A DNA stretch of 64,000 nucleotides from Streptomyces sp. NBC_01255 (GTDB lineage Bacteria > Actinomycetota > Actinomycetes > Streptomycetales > Streptomycetaceae). The notes under the pieces were generated by a model that had not been told where the DNA came from, ran no database searches, and saw only the letters and a list, made by a program, of their open reading frames with translations. The stretch lies in assembly GCF_036226445.1 (NCBI RefSeq), contig NZ_CP108474.1, positions 8,369,083 to 8,433,082 of the forward strand, written 5' to 3'. The position numbers were made by a program, and so were the translations under genes. Positions 33,157-42,192 of the stretch are shown here, piece by piece; within the stretch, counting starts at the first letter, position 1, and every line of letters begins with the position of its first letter.

Positions 33157-35081
33157 CCAGCCCGCCGCTCCTCGAAGTCCAGGGCCTGGAGGTGGAGTTC
33201 ACCACCCCCGACGGCGGGGCGCTGCACGCCGTCCGGGACGTGTCCTTCACGCTCCGCCGGGGCGAGACGCTCGCCGTCGTGGGCGAGTCGGGCTCCGGCA
33301 AGTCCACCACCGCCCTCGCCCTGCTCCGGATGCTCCCCGGCACCGGCCGGATCAGCGGCGGAGCCGTCCGGCTCGACGGGCAGGACCTCGCCACCGCCGA
33401 CGAGTCCGCGCTGCGGGCCGTGCGCGGAGCCCGTATCGGCATGGTCTTCCAGGACCCGATGACGGCCCTCAACCCCGTCCTCACCGTCGGCCGCCACCTG
33501 GACGAGGTACTCCGCGCCCACGACGGCCGGGCCGGTGCCGGTGCCGGTGCCGGTGCCGGTGCCGGTGCCGGTGCCGGAGACCGCGGGGCCGGGTCCGGCC
33601 GCGGTGACACGTCACGCCGCCGCGACAAGGCCGCCCGGCGCGCCCGCGCCGTCGAGCTGCTCCGCCTCGTCGGCATCCCCGACGCCGAGCGCCGCCTCGA
33701 CGACCACCCGCACCAGTTCTCCGGCGGCCAGCGCCAGCGCGTGCTCATCGCCATGGCCCTCGCCGGCGAACCCGACATCCTCCTCGCCGACGAACCCACC
33801 ACCGCCCTCGACGCCACCGTCCAGGACCAGATCCTCACGCTCCTCGGCGAACTCACCCGCACCACCGGCACCGCGCTCGTCCTCATCACCCACAACATGG
33901 GCGTGGTCGCCCGCGCCTGCGACCGCGTCCTCGTCATGTACGGCGGCACCGTCGTCGAGGACGGCCCCACCGCCGAGGTCCTGTCCCGCCCCCGCCACCC
34001 CTACACCGCCGGCCTCCTCGCCGCCGTACCCCGCCTCTCCGCCCCCTCCGGCACCCGGCTCACCGGCATCCCCGGCACCCCGCCCGACCTCTCCCTGCCC
34101 GTAACCGGCTGCGCCTTCGCGGCCCGCTGCGCCCTCGCCGAGGACCGCTGCCACACCACCACCCCGCCGCTCACCGCCGTCACGGAGACCGTCCGCGCCG
34201 CCTGCCTGCCCGCCGCCGAGCGCACCGAGCCGCTGCCGCCGCCCCCGCCGCCCGTCCGGATCGACCGGCCCGCACCCGGCGCCGTCGTCCTCAGCGCCGA
34301 GGGCCTCCGCAAGACGTACAAGGGTCGTGGCCGACGTACCTTCACCGCCCTCGACGGCGTCTCCCTCACCCTCGCCGCGGGCGAGACCCTCGGCATCGTC
34401 GGCGAGTCCGGCTCCGGCAAGTCCACCCTCGCGCGCGTCCTCGCCCACGCCCATCCCGCCGACGGCGGCCGGATCCTCCTCGACGGCCGGGACGTCACCC
34501 GCCCCGGCCGGGCCGCCCTGCACTCCGTACGCCGCCGCGTCCAGATGGTGTTCCAAGACCCGTACGCCTCGCTCAACCCCCGCATGACCGTCGGGGAGAT
34601 CGTCGCCGAACCGCTGCGCGCCTTCGGGACCGTCGCCCCGGGGGAGCGCGCCACGCGCGTCGCGGAACTCCTGCGGCTCGTCGGCCTCGACCCGGCCGCC
34701 GCCGGCCGGCACCCGCGCTCCTTCTCCGGCGGCCAGCGCCAGCGCGTCGGCATCGCCCGCGCCCTCGCCCCCGAACCCGCCGTCCTCATCTGCGACGAAC
34801 CCGTCTCGGCGCTCGACGTCTCCGTCCAGGCCCAGATCGTCGGCCTCCTCACCGACCTCCAGCGCGACCTGGGCCTCGCCCTCGTCTTCATCGCCCACGA
34901 CCTCGCCGTCGTGCGCCAGGTCAGCCACCGCATCGCCGTCATGCACGAGGGCCGGATCGTCGAGACGGGAGGCGCCGACGAGCTGTGCGAGCACCCCCGC
35001 GACCCGTACACCCGCGCGCTCCTCGCCGCCGCGCCCGAACCCGTACCCGTCCGGGTACCCGCCGGGGCGGTGTCCGCGTGA
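33153..35081 (+). CDS. Fused double ABC ATPase (DppD-DppF type)
   Basis: A 642-residue protein holding both nucleotide-binding domains of a peptide-type importer. Domain 1 has Walker A GESGSGKSTTAL, signature FSGGQRQRVLIAMAL and Walker B ILLADEPTTALD. Its OppD-type C-terminal extension ends with CAFAARCALAEDRCHTT, the iron-sulfur-like Cys motif. Domain 2 has GESGSGKSTLARV, FSGGQRQRVGIARAL and VLICDEPVSALD. Fused ATPases are known but less common than separate genes. An unusual (Ala-Gly)n stretch interrupts domain 1 between Walker A and the signature, encoded by a hexanucleotide repeat. Its end forms a GTGA overlap with the next gene. Confidence 0.88.
   Translation: MTSPPLLEVQGLEVEFTTPDGGALHAVRDVSFTLRRGETLAVVGESGSGKSTTALALLRMLPGTGRISGGAVRLDGQDLATADESALRAVRGARIGMVFQDPMTALNPVLTVGRHLDEVLRAHDGRAGAGAGAGAGAGAGAGDRGAGSGRGDTSRRRDKAARRARAVELLRLVGIPDAERRLDDHPHQFSGGQRQRVLIAMALAGEPDILLADEPTTALDATVQDQILTLLGELTRTTGTALVLITHNMGVVARACDRVLVMYGGTVVEDGPTAEVLSRPRHPYTAGLLAAVPRLSAPSGTRLTGIPGTPPDLSLPVTGCAFAARCALAEDRCHTTTPPLTAVTETVRAACLPAAERTEPLPPPPPPVRIDRPAPGAVVLSAEGLRKTYKGRGRRTFTALDGVSLTLAAGETLGIVGESGSGKSTLARVLAHAHPADGGRILLDGRDVTRPGRAALHSVRRRVQMVFQDPYASLNPRMTVGEIVAEPLRAFGTVAPGERATRVAELLRLVGLDPAAAGRHPRSFSGGQRQRVGIARALAPEPAVLICDEPVSALDVSVQAQIVGLLTDLQRDLGLALVFIAHDLAVVRQVSHRIAVMHEGRIVETGGADELCEHPRDPYTRALLAAAPEPVPVRVPAGAVSA
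33531..33577 (+). repeat. GCCGGT hexanucleotide tandem repeat
   Basis: About 7.8 perfect copies of GCCGGT lie in frame in the first ATPase domain and encode alternating Ala-Gly. Copy number can change by slippage without frameshift. Confidence 0.85.
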
Positions 35082-36016
35082 GCGCCTGCTGCACCCCGGG
35101 ACGGGTCTGTACGGGGGACGCCGGCGCCGCCCGGGCCGTCGATCTGCTGCCCCTGCCGACCGTACGGACCGCTGCCCCGCCGCCCCGCCCCATGGTGGAA
35201 CTGCCCGGCGGCACCTTCCGCATGGGCGACGCCTTCGGCGAGGGCTACCCGGCCGACCGCGAGGGACCCGTACGGGAGGTCACGGTCGACGCCTTCGCGA
35301 TCGACGCCACCGCCGTCACCAACGCCCGGTACGCGGAGTTCGTCGAGGCCACCGGGTACCGCACCGACGCCGAACGCTTCGGCTCCTCCTTCGTCTTCCA
35401 CCTCCTGCTCCACCCCGCCGCCGCGGGCCACGTCCTCGGCCGGGTGGAGCAGGCCCCCTGGTGGCTGGGGGTCGAAGGGGCCGCCTGGCACAGTCCCGAG
35501 GGCCCCGGCTCAGGCATCCACGACCGCGCCGACCACCCCGTCGTCCACATCTCGTACGACGACGCCCTCGCCTACTGCGCCTGGGCGGGCGTCCGGCTGC
35601 CCACGGAAGCCGAGTGGGAGTACGCGGCCCGCGGCGGCCTCGACGGCGCCCGCTACCCGTGGGGCGACGACTTCACCCCCGGCGGCACGGAGAAGTGCAA
35701 CACCTGGACCGGCGACTTCCCACACCGCTCCGACCGGCCCGGCGGCCGCGTCGGCACCGTGCCCGTCACCGCGTACGAACCCAACGGTCACGGCCTGTAC
35801 AACACCTCCGGCAACGTCTGGGAGTGGTGCCAGGACGCCTTCGGCCCGGGGGAGCGCGTCATCCGGGGCGGCTCCTACCTCTGCCACGCCTCCTACTGCA
35901 ACCGCTACCGGGTCGCCGCCCGCTCCCGCAACACCCCCGACTCCTCGACCGGCCACGGCGGATTCCGCACCGCCCGCACGCTTCCCCCGCATCCGGAAGG
36001 ACCCGCCCCCGCATGA
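35078..36016 (+). CDS. Formylglycine-generating enzyme (sulfatase maturase)
   Basis: A 312-residue copper-dependent oxidase of the FGE/SUMF1 family. It oxidises the active-site Cys of sulfatases to formylglycine. Hallmarks: MVELPGGTFRMGDAFGEGYP at the start of the domain, RLPTEAEWEYAARGGLDG, GNVWEWCQDAF, and RGGSYLCHASYCNRYR with the two catalytic Cys (269 and 274). The GTG start overlaps the ATPase stop (GTGA), and its own stop overlaps the sulfatase start (ATGA), so transporter, maturase and sulfatase are translationally coupled. The N-terminal 30 residues contain three extra cysteines (ACCTPGRVC) of unclear role. Confidence 0.93.
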   Translation: MSACCTPGRVCTGDAGAARAVDLLPLPTVRTAAPPPRPMVELPGGTFRMGDAFGEGYPADREGPVREVTVDAFAIDATAVTNARYAEFVEATGYRTDAERFGSSFVFHLLLHPAAAGHVLGRVEQAPWWLGVEGAAWHSPEGPGSGIHDRADHPVVHISYDDALAYCAWAGVRLPTEAEWEYAARGGLDGARYPWGDDFTPGGTEKCNTWTGDFPHRSDRPGGRVGTVPVTAYEPNGHGLYNTSGNVWEWCQDAFGPGERVIRGGSYLCHASYCNRYRVAARSRNTPDSSTGHGGFRTARTLPPHPEGPAPA

Positions 36017-38331
36017 CCGCCGCCCCGCCCCGCCGCGACCCCTACGAAGGCTTCCCCGGCCGTGTCGGCCGCACCTTCGCCGAGTCCGAACCCGCCTGGC
36101 CCGGCCGTACGACCCCGCCCGCCAAGGCCCCCAACATCGTCGTGGTCCTCGTCGACGACATGGGCTTCAGCGACATCGGGCCGTTCGGCTCCGAGATCCC
36201 GACACCGGTCCTCGACGGCCTCGCCGACGACGGCGTACGGCTCACCAACTACCACACCATGCCGCTCTGCTCGCCCGCCCGCGCCGCCCTGCTCACCGGG
36301 CTCAACCCGCACCGCGTCGGCTACGCCATGGTCGCCAACGCGGACCCCGGATTCCCCGGCTACGGCATGGAGGTCGCCGACGACATCCCCACCCTCGCCG
36401 AACTCCTCCACGACGCCGGCTACGCCACCTACGCCGTCGGCAAATGGCACCTCGTCCGCGACTCCGCCTCCAACGCCGCCGACGACCGCGCCAACTGGCC
36501 GCTCCAGAAGGGATTCGACCAGTACTACGGCGTCCTGGAGGGCCTCACCAGCCTCTTCCACCCGCACCAGCTCGTCCGGGACAACAGCCCCCTCGACATC
36601 GACGAGTTCCCCGACGACTACTACTACACCGACGACATCACCGACCAGGCGATCTCCATGGTGAAGTCGCTGCGCGCCCACGACCCGGACAAGCCCTTCC
36701 TCCTCTACCTCGCCCACAACGCCGTCCACGGCCCCCTCCAGGCCAAGGCCGAGGACATCGCCCGCCACCGCGGCCGCTACGACGACGGCTGGGACACCCT
36801 GCGCGAGCGCCGCTTCGCCGCCCAGCTCGCCGCCGGACTCTTCCCGCCCGGCACCGAACTCCCCGAACGCAACAGCGAGGCCGGCCTCGACGTCCCCGCC
36901 TGGAACTCCCTGACGGATGATCAGCAGCGGCTCTACGCCCGCTACATGGAGGTCTACGCCGCCCTCGTCGACAACATCGATCAGAACCTCGGCCGGCTCA
37001 CCGGCACCCTCGCCGCCCTCGGCGAACTCGACAACACCATCATCGTCTTCACCTCCGACAACGGCGGCACCGGCGAGGGCGGCGCGGAGGGCACCCGCTC
37101 CTACTTCAGCCGCTTCGTCCACCACCCCCGCCTCCCCGGCGACTGGGACCCCGACGTCGACCGTGACCCCGAACTCATCGGCGGCCCCCGCAGCCTCGTC
37201 CACTACCCCCGCGGCTGGGGCATGGCCTCCAACACCCCCTTCCGCCTCTACAAGGGCCACACCTACGCCGGCGGCGTCCGCGTCCCCTTCGTCCTCTCCT
37301 GGCCCGAAGGGGCACGGGACGGCAGACTCTCGACGGGGCTGCGCCCCCAGTACCAGTACGTCACCGACATCGCCCCCACCCTCCTCGAACTAGCGGGTCT
37401 GGCCCGGCCGGAGAGCCGCCGCGGCATCCCCCTCCAGGAGCCGGACGGCATCAGCTTCACCCCCGTCCTCGCCGACCCCGCCCACGACTCGACCCACCCC
37501 GAGCAGTACTGCGAGATGACCGGCAACCGCAGTCACTACCGCGACGGCCGCAAACTCGTCACCCTCCACCGGCCCGGCACGCCCTACGACGACTCCGAAT
37601 GGGCCCTGTACGACATCCGCACCGACCCCACCGAGATCCACGACCTCGCAGCCGAACAGCCCGAACTGGTCAAGGAGTTGTCGGCGGCCTGGGAGGAGGC
37701 CGCCTGGCGCAACGGCGTCTTCCCGCTGCCCGACCACAGCGGCGCCCTCGCCCGCCGCAACCCCGCCGAGCAACGCCTCAGCCGCCCCGTCACCCTGCTC
37801 CCCGGCACCCCGGAGCTGGAGCGCTACCGCTCCTCCCGGCTCGTCTCCCTGCGGTCCTTCGAGATCGCCGTGGCCGTCGAGGAGACCGGCGACGGCGTCC
37901 TCGTCTCCCACGGCGACCAGGGCGGCGGCTACAGCCTCTACGTCGAGAACGGCCGGCTGGCCTTCGCGTACAACGAATACGGGCGCCTCCACGAGACCGA
38001 CGCGGGCCCCCTCGCCCCGGGCCCGCACGAGATCTTCCTCGTCGCCACGGCCGAGGAGGGCCTCCGCTGGCGGTTCACCGTGCTCGTGGACGGCGAGCAC
38101 CGAGCCGCCCCCGACAGCGTCCACCAACTCGTCGGCATGGCTCCCTTCCAGGGCATCAGCGTCGGCATCGACCGCAAGTCACCCGTCTCGTGGCCCCTCT
38201 TCGAACGCCACCGCTCCTTCCGCTTCACCGGCAGGCTCCGCTCCGTCACCTACCGGCCCGGAGCACCGGGCCCGGACGCGCCCGAGGCCGTCGCGGCGGC
38301 CCTCAAGGAGGCGGCGGCGGCCTTCGAGTAA
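36013..38331 (+). CDS. Sulfatase (arylsulfatase family, type I)
   Basis: A 772-residue sulfatase without a signal peptide. The active-site signature is PLCSPARAALLTGL; Cys86 is the formylglycine site (C-x-P-x-R). Metal and substrate residues are in VVVLVDDMGFSDIGPFG, AVGKWHL and VFTSDNGGTG. The last ~170 residues (SFEIAVAVEETGDGVLVSHG, YSLYVENGRLAFAYNE) form a concanavalin-like C-terminal module found in long arylsulfatases. It would hydrolyse imported aryl or alkyl sulfate esters in the cytoplasm, matured by the FGE of the preceding gene. Last gene of the operon, followed by a strong hairpin. Confidence 0.92.
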   Translation: MTAAPPRRDPYEGFPGRVGRTFAESEPAWPGRTTPPAKAPNIVVVLVDDMGFSDIGPFGSEIPTPVLDGLADDGVRLTNYHTMPLCSPARAALLTGLNPHRVGYAMVANADPGFPGYGMEVADDIPTLAELLHDAGYATYAVGKWHLVRDSASNAADDRANWPLQKGFDQYYGVLEGLTSLFHPHQLVRDNSPLDIDEFPDDYYYTDDITDQAISMVKSLRAHDPDKPFLLYLAHNAVHGPLQAKAEDIARHRGRYDDGWDTLRERRFAAQLAAGLFPPGTELPERNSEAGLDVPAWNSLTDDQQRLYARYMEVYAALVDNIDQNLGRLTGTLAALGELDNTIIVFTSDNGGTGEGGAEGTRSYFSRFVHHPRLPGDWDPDVDRDPELIGGPRSLVHYPRGWGMASNTPFRLYKGHTYAGGVRVPFVLSWPEGARDGRLSTGLRPQYQYVTDIAPTLLELAGLARPESRRGIPLQEPDGISFTPVLADPAHDSTHPEQYCEMTGNRSHYRDGRKLVTLHRPGTPYDDSEWALYDIRTDPTEIHDLAAEQPELVKELSAAWEEAAWRNGVFPLPDHSGALARRNPAEQRLSRPVTLLPGTPELERYRSSRLVSLRSFEIAVAVEETGDGVLVSHGDQGGGYSLYVENGRLAFAYNEYGRLHETDAGPLAPGPHEIFLVATAEEGLRWRFTVLVDGEHRAAPDSVHQLVGMAPFQGISVGIDRKSPVSWPLFERHRSFRFTGRLRSVTYRPGAPGPDAPEAVAAALKEAAAAFE

Positions 38332-38339
38332 CGGCAGGC

Positions 38340-38384
38340 GGGAGGGGTGGGTCCCGGGAGAAAATCCCGTGACCCACCCCTCCC
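38340..38384. terminator. Strong hairpin after the sulfatase operon
   Basis: A perfect 14-bp stem (GGGAGGGGTGGGTC, 38340-38353, and its complement 38371-38384) contains a second nested stem (CGGGA / TCCCG). It lies 8 bp after the sulfatase stop and marks the operon end. Confidence 0.85.
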
Positions 38385-38403
38385 GACCAGCCACAATGGC
38401 CCC

Positions 38404-38796
38404 ATGACCCAGGATCCCGACATCGCCGAGGCCATCGCGGGCGAACTGAGCCTGCTGGACCCGGCCGTCCGCGCCTCCCACGCTCTCTCCGTCGCCCTCT
38501 TCGACCCCGAGTTCGTCGAGGTCGGCGCCTCCGGCCGCCGCTGGACGTACGAGGAGATGCTCGCCGCGCTCCCCGAGCTGACCGGCAGCGCCGAGGACGG
38601 CCCGCACCACGAAGCCACGTCCTTCTCGGGCGCGGTGCTCGCCCCTGGAGTCGTCCACCTCACGTACGAGTGTGTGTACGACGGCCGTCTCGTCCGCCGC
38701 AGTTCCTTGTGGCGACGTGCCCCCGGGACGGCGGGCGGCGGGCCCCTGCGGATGTACTACCACCAGGGGACGCCCGTACCCGAACACCTCGCATGA
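38404..38796 (+). CDS. SnoaL/DUF4440-like NTF2-fold protein
   Basis: A 130-residue protein of the nuclear-transport-factor-2 / DUF4440 type: AIAGELSLLDPAVRASHALS, then LFDPEFVEVGASGRRWTYEE, VLAPGVVHLTYECVYDGRL and RSSLWRRAPG with the C-terminal MYYHQGTPVP. The typical DP-F-EVG/E-G--W pattern is present. Members are often small ligand-binding or calcium/calmodulin association-like domains of unknown role. It follows the terminator, so it has its own promoter. Confidence 0.78.
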   Translation: MTQDPDIAEAIAGELSLLDPAVRASHALSVALFDPEFVEVGASGRRWTYEEMLAALPELTGSAEDGPHHEATSFSGAVLAPGVVHLTYECVYDGRLVRRSSLWRRAPGTAGGGPLRMYYHQGTPVPEHLA

Positions 38797-38892
38797 CGAC
38801 CCGCCCCGCCCCGGGCTCCGGTGGCCTTCCCGGCGGGTCGCCGCCGCACTGGGCTTCGAGGAACTGGGCGCCCGACTCTCCGTCGAGCTCGC

Positions 38893-40104
38893 TCAGGACT
38901 GACGCGGGGTGACGTTGGCGCCGTCGTAGACGTTGTCCGGCGTGACGATCTGCGTGACCGCCCGGGCGAGCAGCGTCGACGGCTCCTGGTTGGCGACGCG
39001 GCGGGCGTCCGTGTTGAGCATGAGGACCAGGGTGGCCTTCTGCGAGGGCAGGTAGACGGTCACCGTCTCGTACCCCGGCAGCGAGCCGTTGTGCCCGATC
39101 CAGCCCTCGGTCTCGAAGATGCCGAGGCCGTACGTGGTTCCGGGGAAGCCGGTCGGGAGTGTCTTGAGCCGCTGTGCCTGGGTCTCCGGGCTGAGCAGCT
39201 TTCCGGTGGCGACGACCTCGGCCCAGTGGCGCAGGTCCTGCAGGTTCGAGATCATCGCCCCGGCGGCCCAGGCCCAGCTCGGGTTCCAGTCCGTGGCGTC
39301 CTCGATCTCGCCGCTCAGCGTCTGGTCGGTGTAGCCGTGCGAGTGAGGCTCGGGGAACTCGGCCCCCTTCGGGAACAGCGTGTGGAACAGGCCGGACGGG
39401 CGCAGCACCCGGTTGCGGATGACGTCCCGGAGCGGCTGGCCGGTCACCTTCTCGACCACCAGGCCGAGCAGGACGAGGTTGGAGTTGGAGTATTCGAACT
39501 GGGCGCCCGGCTTGAAGGTGTTCTTGTGCTTCATGCCGTACGCGAGCAGCTGCTCCGGCGTGTACGTCCGCTGGGGATTGCTCAGCAGGTCGTGGACGAA
39601 CTGGTCGTCGGAGGTGTACGGGAACAGGCCGCTGCGCATCCCGGCGAGCTGGCGGAGCGTGATCCGGTGGCCGTTGCGCACGTGGGGGATGTACTTCGCG
39701 ATCGGGTCGTCGAGACCGACCCGGCCGTCGTCGACGAGCTGGAGCAGCGCGGTCACCGTGAAGGTCTTGGTCTCGCTGCCGATCCGGATGTACGAGTCGG
39801 CGGACATCGGCTCGCGGGTCACCGTGTCGGCGACGCCGGTCGCGCGGACGTAGCTTCCCTTGCCCGGCATCCACACGCCGACGACGACGCCGGGGATGCC
39901 GGCCTGCTTGCGGACGTCCTCGATGGCCTTGTCCAGCCGGGCGTTCACCTCGGGGCCGAGACCGCCCGGCGGGCAGTCGTCCTTCTCGTACCGGTCGACG
40001 CCCGCGGCATGGACCGCCGGGGCCGGGGCCAAGGCCGTCGGGGCCAGCACGGACGCCACGAGCAGTGCTGCGGCGAACAGACGTCGGGTGGGGGTGCGTC
40101 GCAT
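38893..40104 (-). CDS. Secreted serine beta-lactamase-fold hydrolase (DD-peptidase-like)
   Basis: A 403-residue protein with a Sec signal (RRLFAAALLVASVLAPTALA, cleavage near AVHAAG). The catalytic motifs of class C/ beta-lactamase-related enzymes are: Ser-x-x-Lys in IRIGSETKTFTVT, Tyr-Ser-Asn in FEYSNSNLVLLG, and HNG in GWIGHNGSLPGY (KTG equivalent). LRQLAGMRSGLF is the helix usual in D-alanyl-D-alanine carboxypeptidases of the R61 type. Likely a cell-wall DD-peptidase or esterase outside the membrane. ATG 40104 is chosen at the signal peptide; the longer frame begins with a non-secretory sequence. Confidence 0.85.
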   Translation of the reverse strand: MRRTPTRRLFAAALLVASVLAPTALAPAPAVHAAGVDRYEKDDCPPGGLGPEVNARLDKAIEDVRKQAGIPGVVVGVWMPGKGSYVRATGVADTVTREPMSADSYIRIGSETKTFTVTALLQLVDDGRVGLDDPIAKYIPHVRNGHRITLRQLAGMRSGLFPYTSDDQFVHDLLSNPQRTYTPEQLLAYGMKHKNTFKPGAQFEYSNSNLVLLGLVVEKVTGQPLRDVIRNRVLRPSGLFHTLFPKGAEFPEPHSHGYTDQTLSGEIEDATDWNPSWAWAAGAMISNLQDLRHWAEVVATGKLLSPETQAQRLKTLPTGFPGTTYGLGIFETEGWIGHNGSLPGYETVTVYLPSQKATLVLMLNTDARRVANQEPSTLLARAVTQIVTPDNVYDGANVTPRQS

Positions 40105-40240
40105 GTCGGGGGCGCCTCTTCCAGGTCGGGGAGCAGGCAGCCACATCACCACCCGGACCCCGGCCGGAGACCTCCTGTCCGAGGAGCGCCCCACCGAGTC
40201 CACTCGTTCGGCGCCGCGCGGATCGCTGAGACGGGCCCGC

Positions 40241-40582
40241 TCACCAGTCCCGGTCGGCGATCAGTTCCTCGACGTCCGCGTCCGTGAACCCGTACGCCGA
40301 AGCGATGGACCAGAAGTCCGCGGCGATCGACTCACGGGCAACCGTCTCGATCTCACTCCCCGCCGCCTCGAACTCCGCCTCCAGAAGGTTGAACTCCTCC
40401 GTCGCGGCCCGGGTCAGCACGTACAGCGCCGCCGGCTCCGAGGGCTGCTCGGCCTCGATCCGCTCGCACAGCCGCAACAGGATCGCCTTGCCCTGGTCGA
40501 CGACGTGATCGGGGAAGTACGGGTCCGCGTAGAGCGGCCGCAGAAACGCGTGCCCTGTTACCTGCTGGTTGGTGATCGGCAT
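40241..40582 (-). CDS. DUF5713 family protein
   Basis: A 113-residue protein with the complete DUF5713 pattern: YADPYFPDHVVDQGKAILLR, LCERIEAE, LYVLTRAATEEFNLLEAEFE, GSEIETVARE and the terminal YGFTDADVEELIADRDW. The family is small, acidic and of unknown function; its gene often sits near immunity or toxin-related genes. The ATG 40582 follows GGAGGCGGGGAAG. Confidence 0.82.
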   Translation of the reverse strand: MPITNQQVTGHAFLRPLYADPYFPDHVVDQGKAILLRLCERIEAEQPSEPAALYVLTRAATEEFNLLEAEFEAAGSEIETVARESIAADFWSIASAYGFTDADVEELIADRDW

Positions 40583-40702
40583 GGCACTTCCCCGCCTCCG
40601 TAGAAGAACTGACGCGCCGATCATGCACGAGCGCACTGACAACGACGCCGCCCGTGGACGCCGGCCCGCTTGTGACCGGCCCCTTACGCGACTCGCGCCG
40701 AC

Positions 40703-40840
40703 TCACCTGACCAGGACCTTCACCGAACCGAAGGGGTCGGGCCCCTTCTGCCCCGGCTCGTAGAAGGCCACGATCTCACCGTCGTGGCAGTCCGTCACCC
40801 GGAACAGAACGGCGAGGCGGTCGGTAGACCGCGCTCCGCG
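40703..40840 (-). pseudogene. C-terminal fragment of a small hypothetical protein
   Basis: A minus-strand frame ending RVTDCHDGEIVAFYEPGQKG then PDPFGSVKVLVR and a stop has natural protein character, but no start and no upstream domain are present. It probably is the end of an orphan or immunity-type gene cut off near 40840, next to a non-coding stretch. Confidence 0.4.
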
Positions 40841-40904
40841 GTCCAGCGGTACAAGAAGGGCCTTGAGCGGATTGCAGTGGTGGGGACGGTACGGGAACAG
40901 GCGA

Positions 40905-41315
40905 TCACGATCTGCAGGAGGAGCACGAGAGGAGTCGTCGGACGAACGGCGCCGTGCCCAGGACGAGTGCGGTGAAGACGACCAGCCGTTGGAGGCCGGG
41001 CTGAGCGGCGAGGCTGCTGTGCTGGATGCCGTAGGTGGCGTACCAGTTGGCGGCGAGGTCGGTCGTCACGATGGCGCAGGCGAGGTCAGTCCCTCGACGC
41101 TTGCCGCTGATGAGAAGCACAGCTGCGAGCGGGTCGAGGATCGCCAGCGAGGACCAGTAGAGGTTGAGCCACCTCGGAGCCCAGTCGTACGGATGAAGGC
41201 CGTGGCGAAGAAGGTCGGTCACATGCGCGACGGCGCCGACGAGGAGCAGGCCGGCTGCGATGGCGCACACCACGGCCACCACCCAGCGTGGGGTGCGGTG
41301 CATCCAAGTGATCAC
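40905..41315 (-). CDS. Small four-helix membrane protein
   Basis: A 136-residue membrane protein. Hydrophobic segments: WVVAVVCAIAAGLLLVGAVA, YWSSLAILDPLAAVLLIS, a third around ACAIVTTDLAANWYATYG, and LVVFTALVLGTAPFVRRLL. No family recognised. GTG 41315 is used; an ATG 12 bp inside is possible. The upstream residues in the open frame are basic and not helical, so the longer form was rejected. Confidence 0.55.
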   Translation of the reverse strand: MITWMHRTPRWVVAVVCAIAAGLLLVGAVAHVTDLLRHGLHPYDWAPRWLNLYWSSLAILDPLAAVLLISGKRRGTDLACAIVTTDLAANWYATYGIQHSSLAAQPGLQRLVVFTALVLGTAPFVRRLLSCSSCRS

Positions 41316-41427
41316 GCCACTGATGTTCTCAGCCGCTGGTCGCGCGCGGGCCGACAAGGCCTGTTCCTCCTGTGACCAGTAAGGAAATCGGTTTGCTTCA
41401 ACGTGCCCCACAAGTGAGGCTCGCCCC

Positions 41428-41901
41428 ATGGCCACAGATTTCCTGGTACGTCCGGCCCGGCCCTCCGATGCCCGGGCCTTGGCCGAACTGCGGTGGACGT
41501 TCAAGCAGGAGGACTACGAGGGGCAACCGCCGGTCCCTGCCCGGAACCTGGAAGGGGCCGAGCTCTGGATCCGCGACCGGCTCGGCGATGGCCGCTGGTC
41601 GGCCTGGGTCGCGGAGACCGGCAGCGAGATCTGCGGTCACGTCTTCCTCTGCCCGGTGGAGCGGATGCCGGAACCCTACGCGGACAACAACCCGGTCGGC
41701 TATGTCACGAACTTCTTCGTGATGCCGTCACGTCGGAACAAGGGATGTGGTTCGGCACTCCTCGAAGCACTGAAGCAGCACGCACGCAGCGTCGGCCTAG
41801 AAGGCCTGATCGTCTGGCCGTCGGAGCGCAGCACCCCGCTCTATCAGCGCTCCGGTTTCCAGCCTCCGGAGGAACTGTTGGAACTCCCACTCGACGCCTG
41901 A
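41428..41901 (+). CDS. GNAT acetyltransferase
   Basis: A 157-residue N-acetyltransferase: FLVRPARPSDARALAELRWT is the first strand-helix, VGYVTNFFVMPSRRNKGCGS followed by ALLEALKQHA is motif A (R-x-x-G-x-G/A variant: RNKGCG), and WPSERSTPLYQRSGF the late helix-strand. Substrate unknown. The GAGG site precedes the ATG. The 291 bp after it contain no gene I can support, only a short CPRCGGELPP-like minus-strand fragment. Confidence 0.82.
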   Translation: MATDFLVRPARPSDARALAELRWTFKQEDYEGQPPVPARNLEGAELWIRDRLGDGRWSAWVAETGSEICGHVFLCPVERMPEPYADNNPVGYVTNFFVMPSRRNKGCGSALLEALKQHARSVGLEGLIVWPSERSTPLYQRSGFQPPEELLELPLDA

Positions 41902-42192
41902 GGGGACCTGCCGTGAAGTGCACTGTCGGCGGCAGCTCGCCGCCGCAGCGGGGGCACACGGGCCATGGTGCCGGCGTGGCGGGTGGTCGCCCCCGGGCGA
42001 GCGTCGCCTGACACGGCAGTGGCTACACCTTGGACGGGATGGAGACAGCCGTCATCACGGCACGTTCCACCCGAGCACGACCGGTCTCCGGTGAGTTGCT
42101 CGATGTACAGGAACCGGGAGTCGGGAACCTCAAGCAGTCTCCCTCGCCGCTGGTCAGAGGCACTTCCCTTGTCTCTGAGCACGTGCGCGAGG

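Noticed and set aside
33153..35081. ATPase fusion as a sequencing error joining two genes
   Set aside because: The linker reads as natural Pro-rich protein in frame and both domains are complete; fused DppD-DppF proteins are known.
36000..37260. Large minus-strand frame opposite the sulfatase
   Set aside because: Val/Gly/Glu-rich low-complexity translation, the usual shadow of a GC-rich gene; no family motifs.
41902..42192. Zinc-ribbon-like minus-strand fragment (CPRCGGELPP)
   Set aside because: Too short, no start, and no continuation in frame; could be chance.
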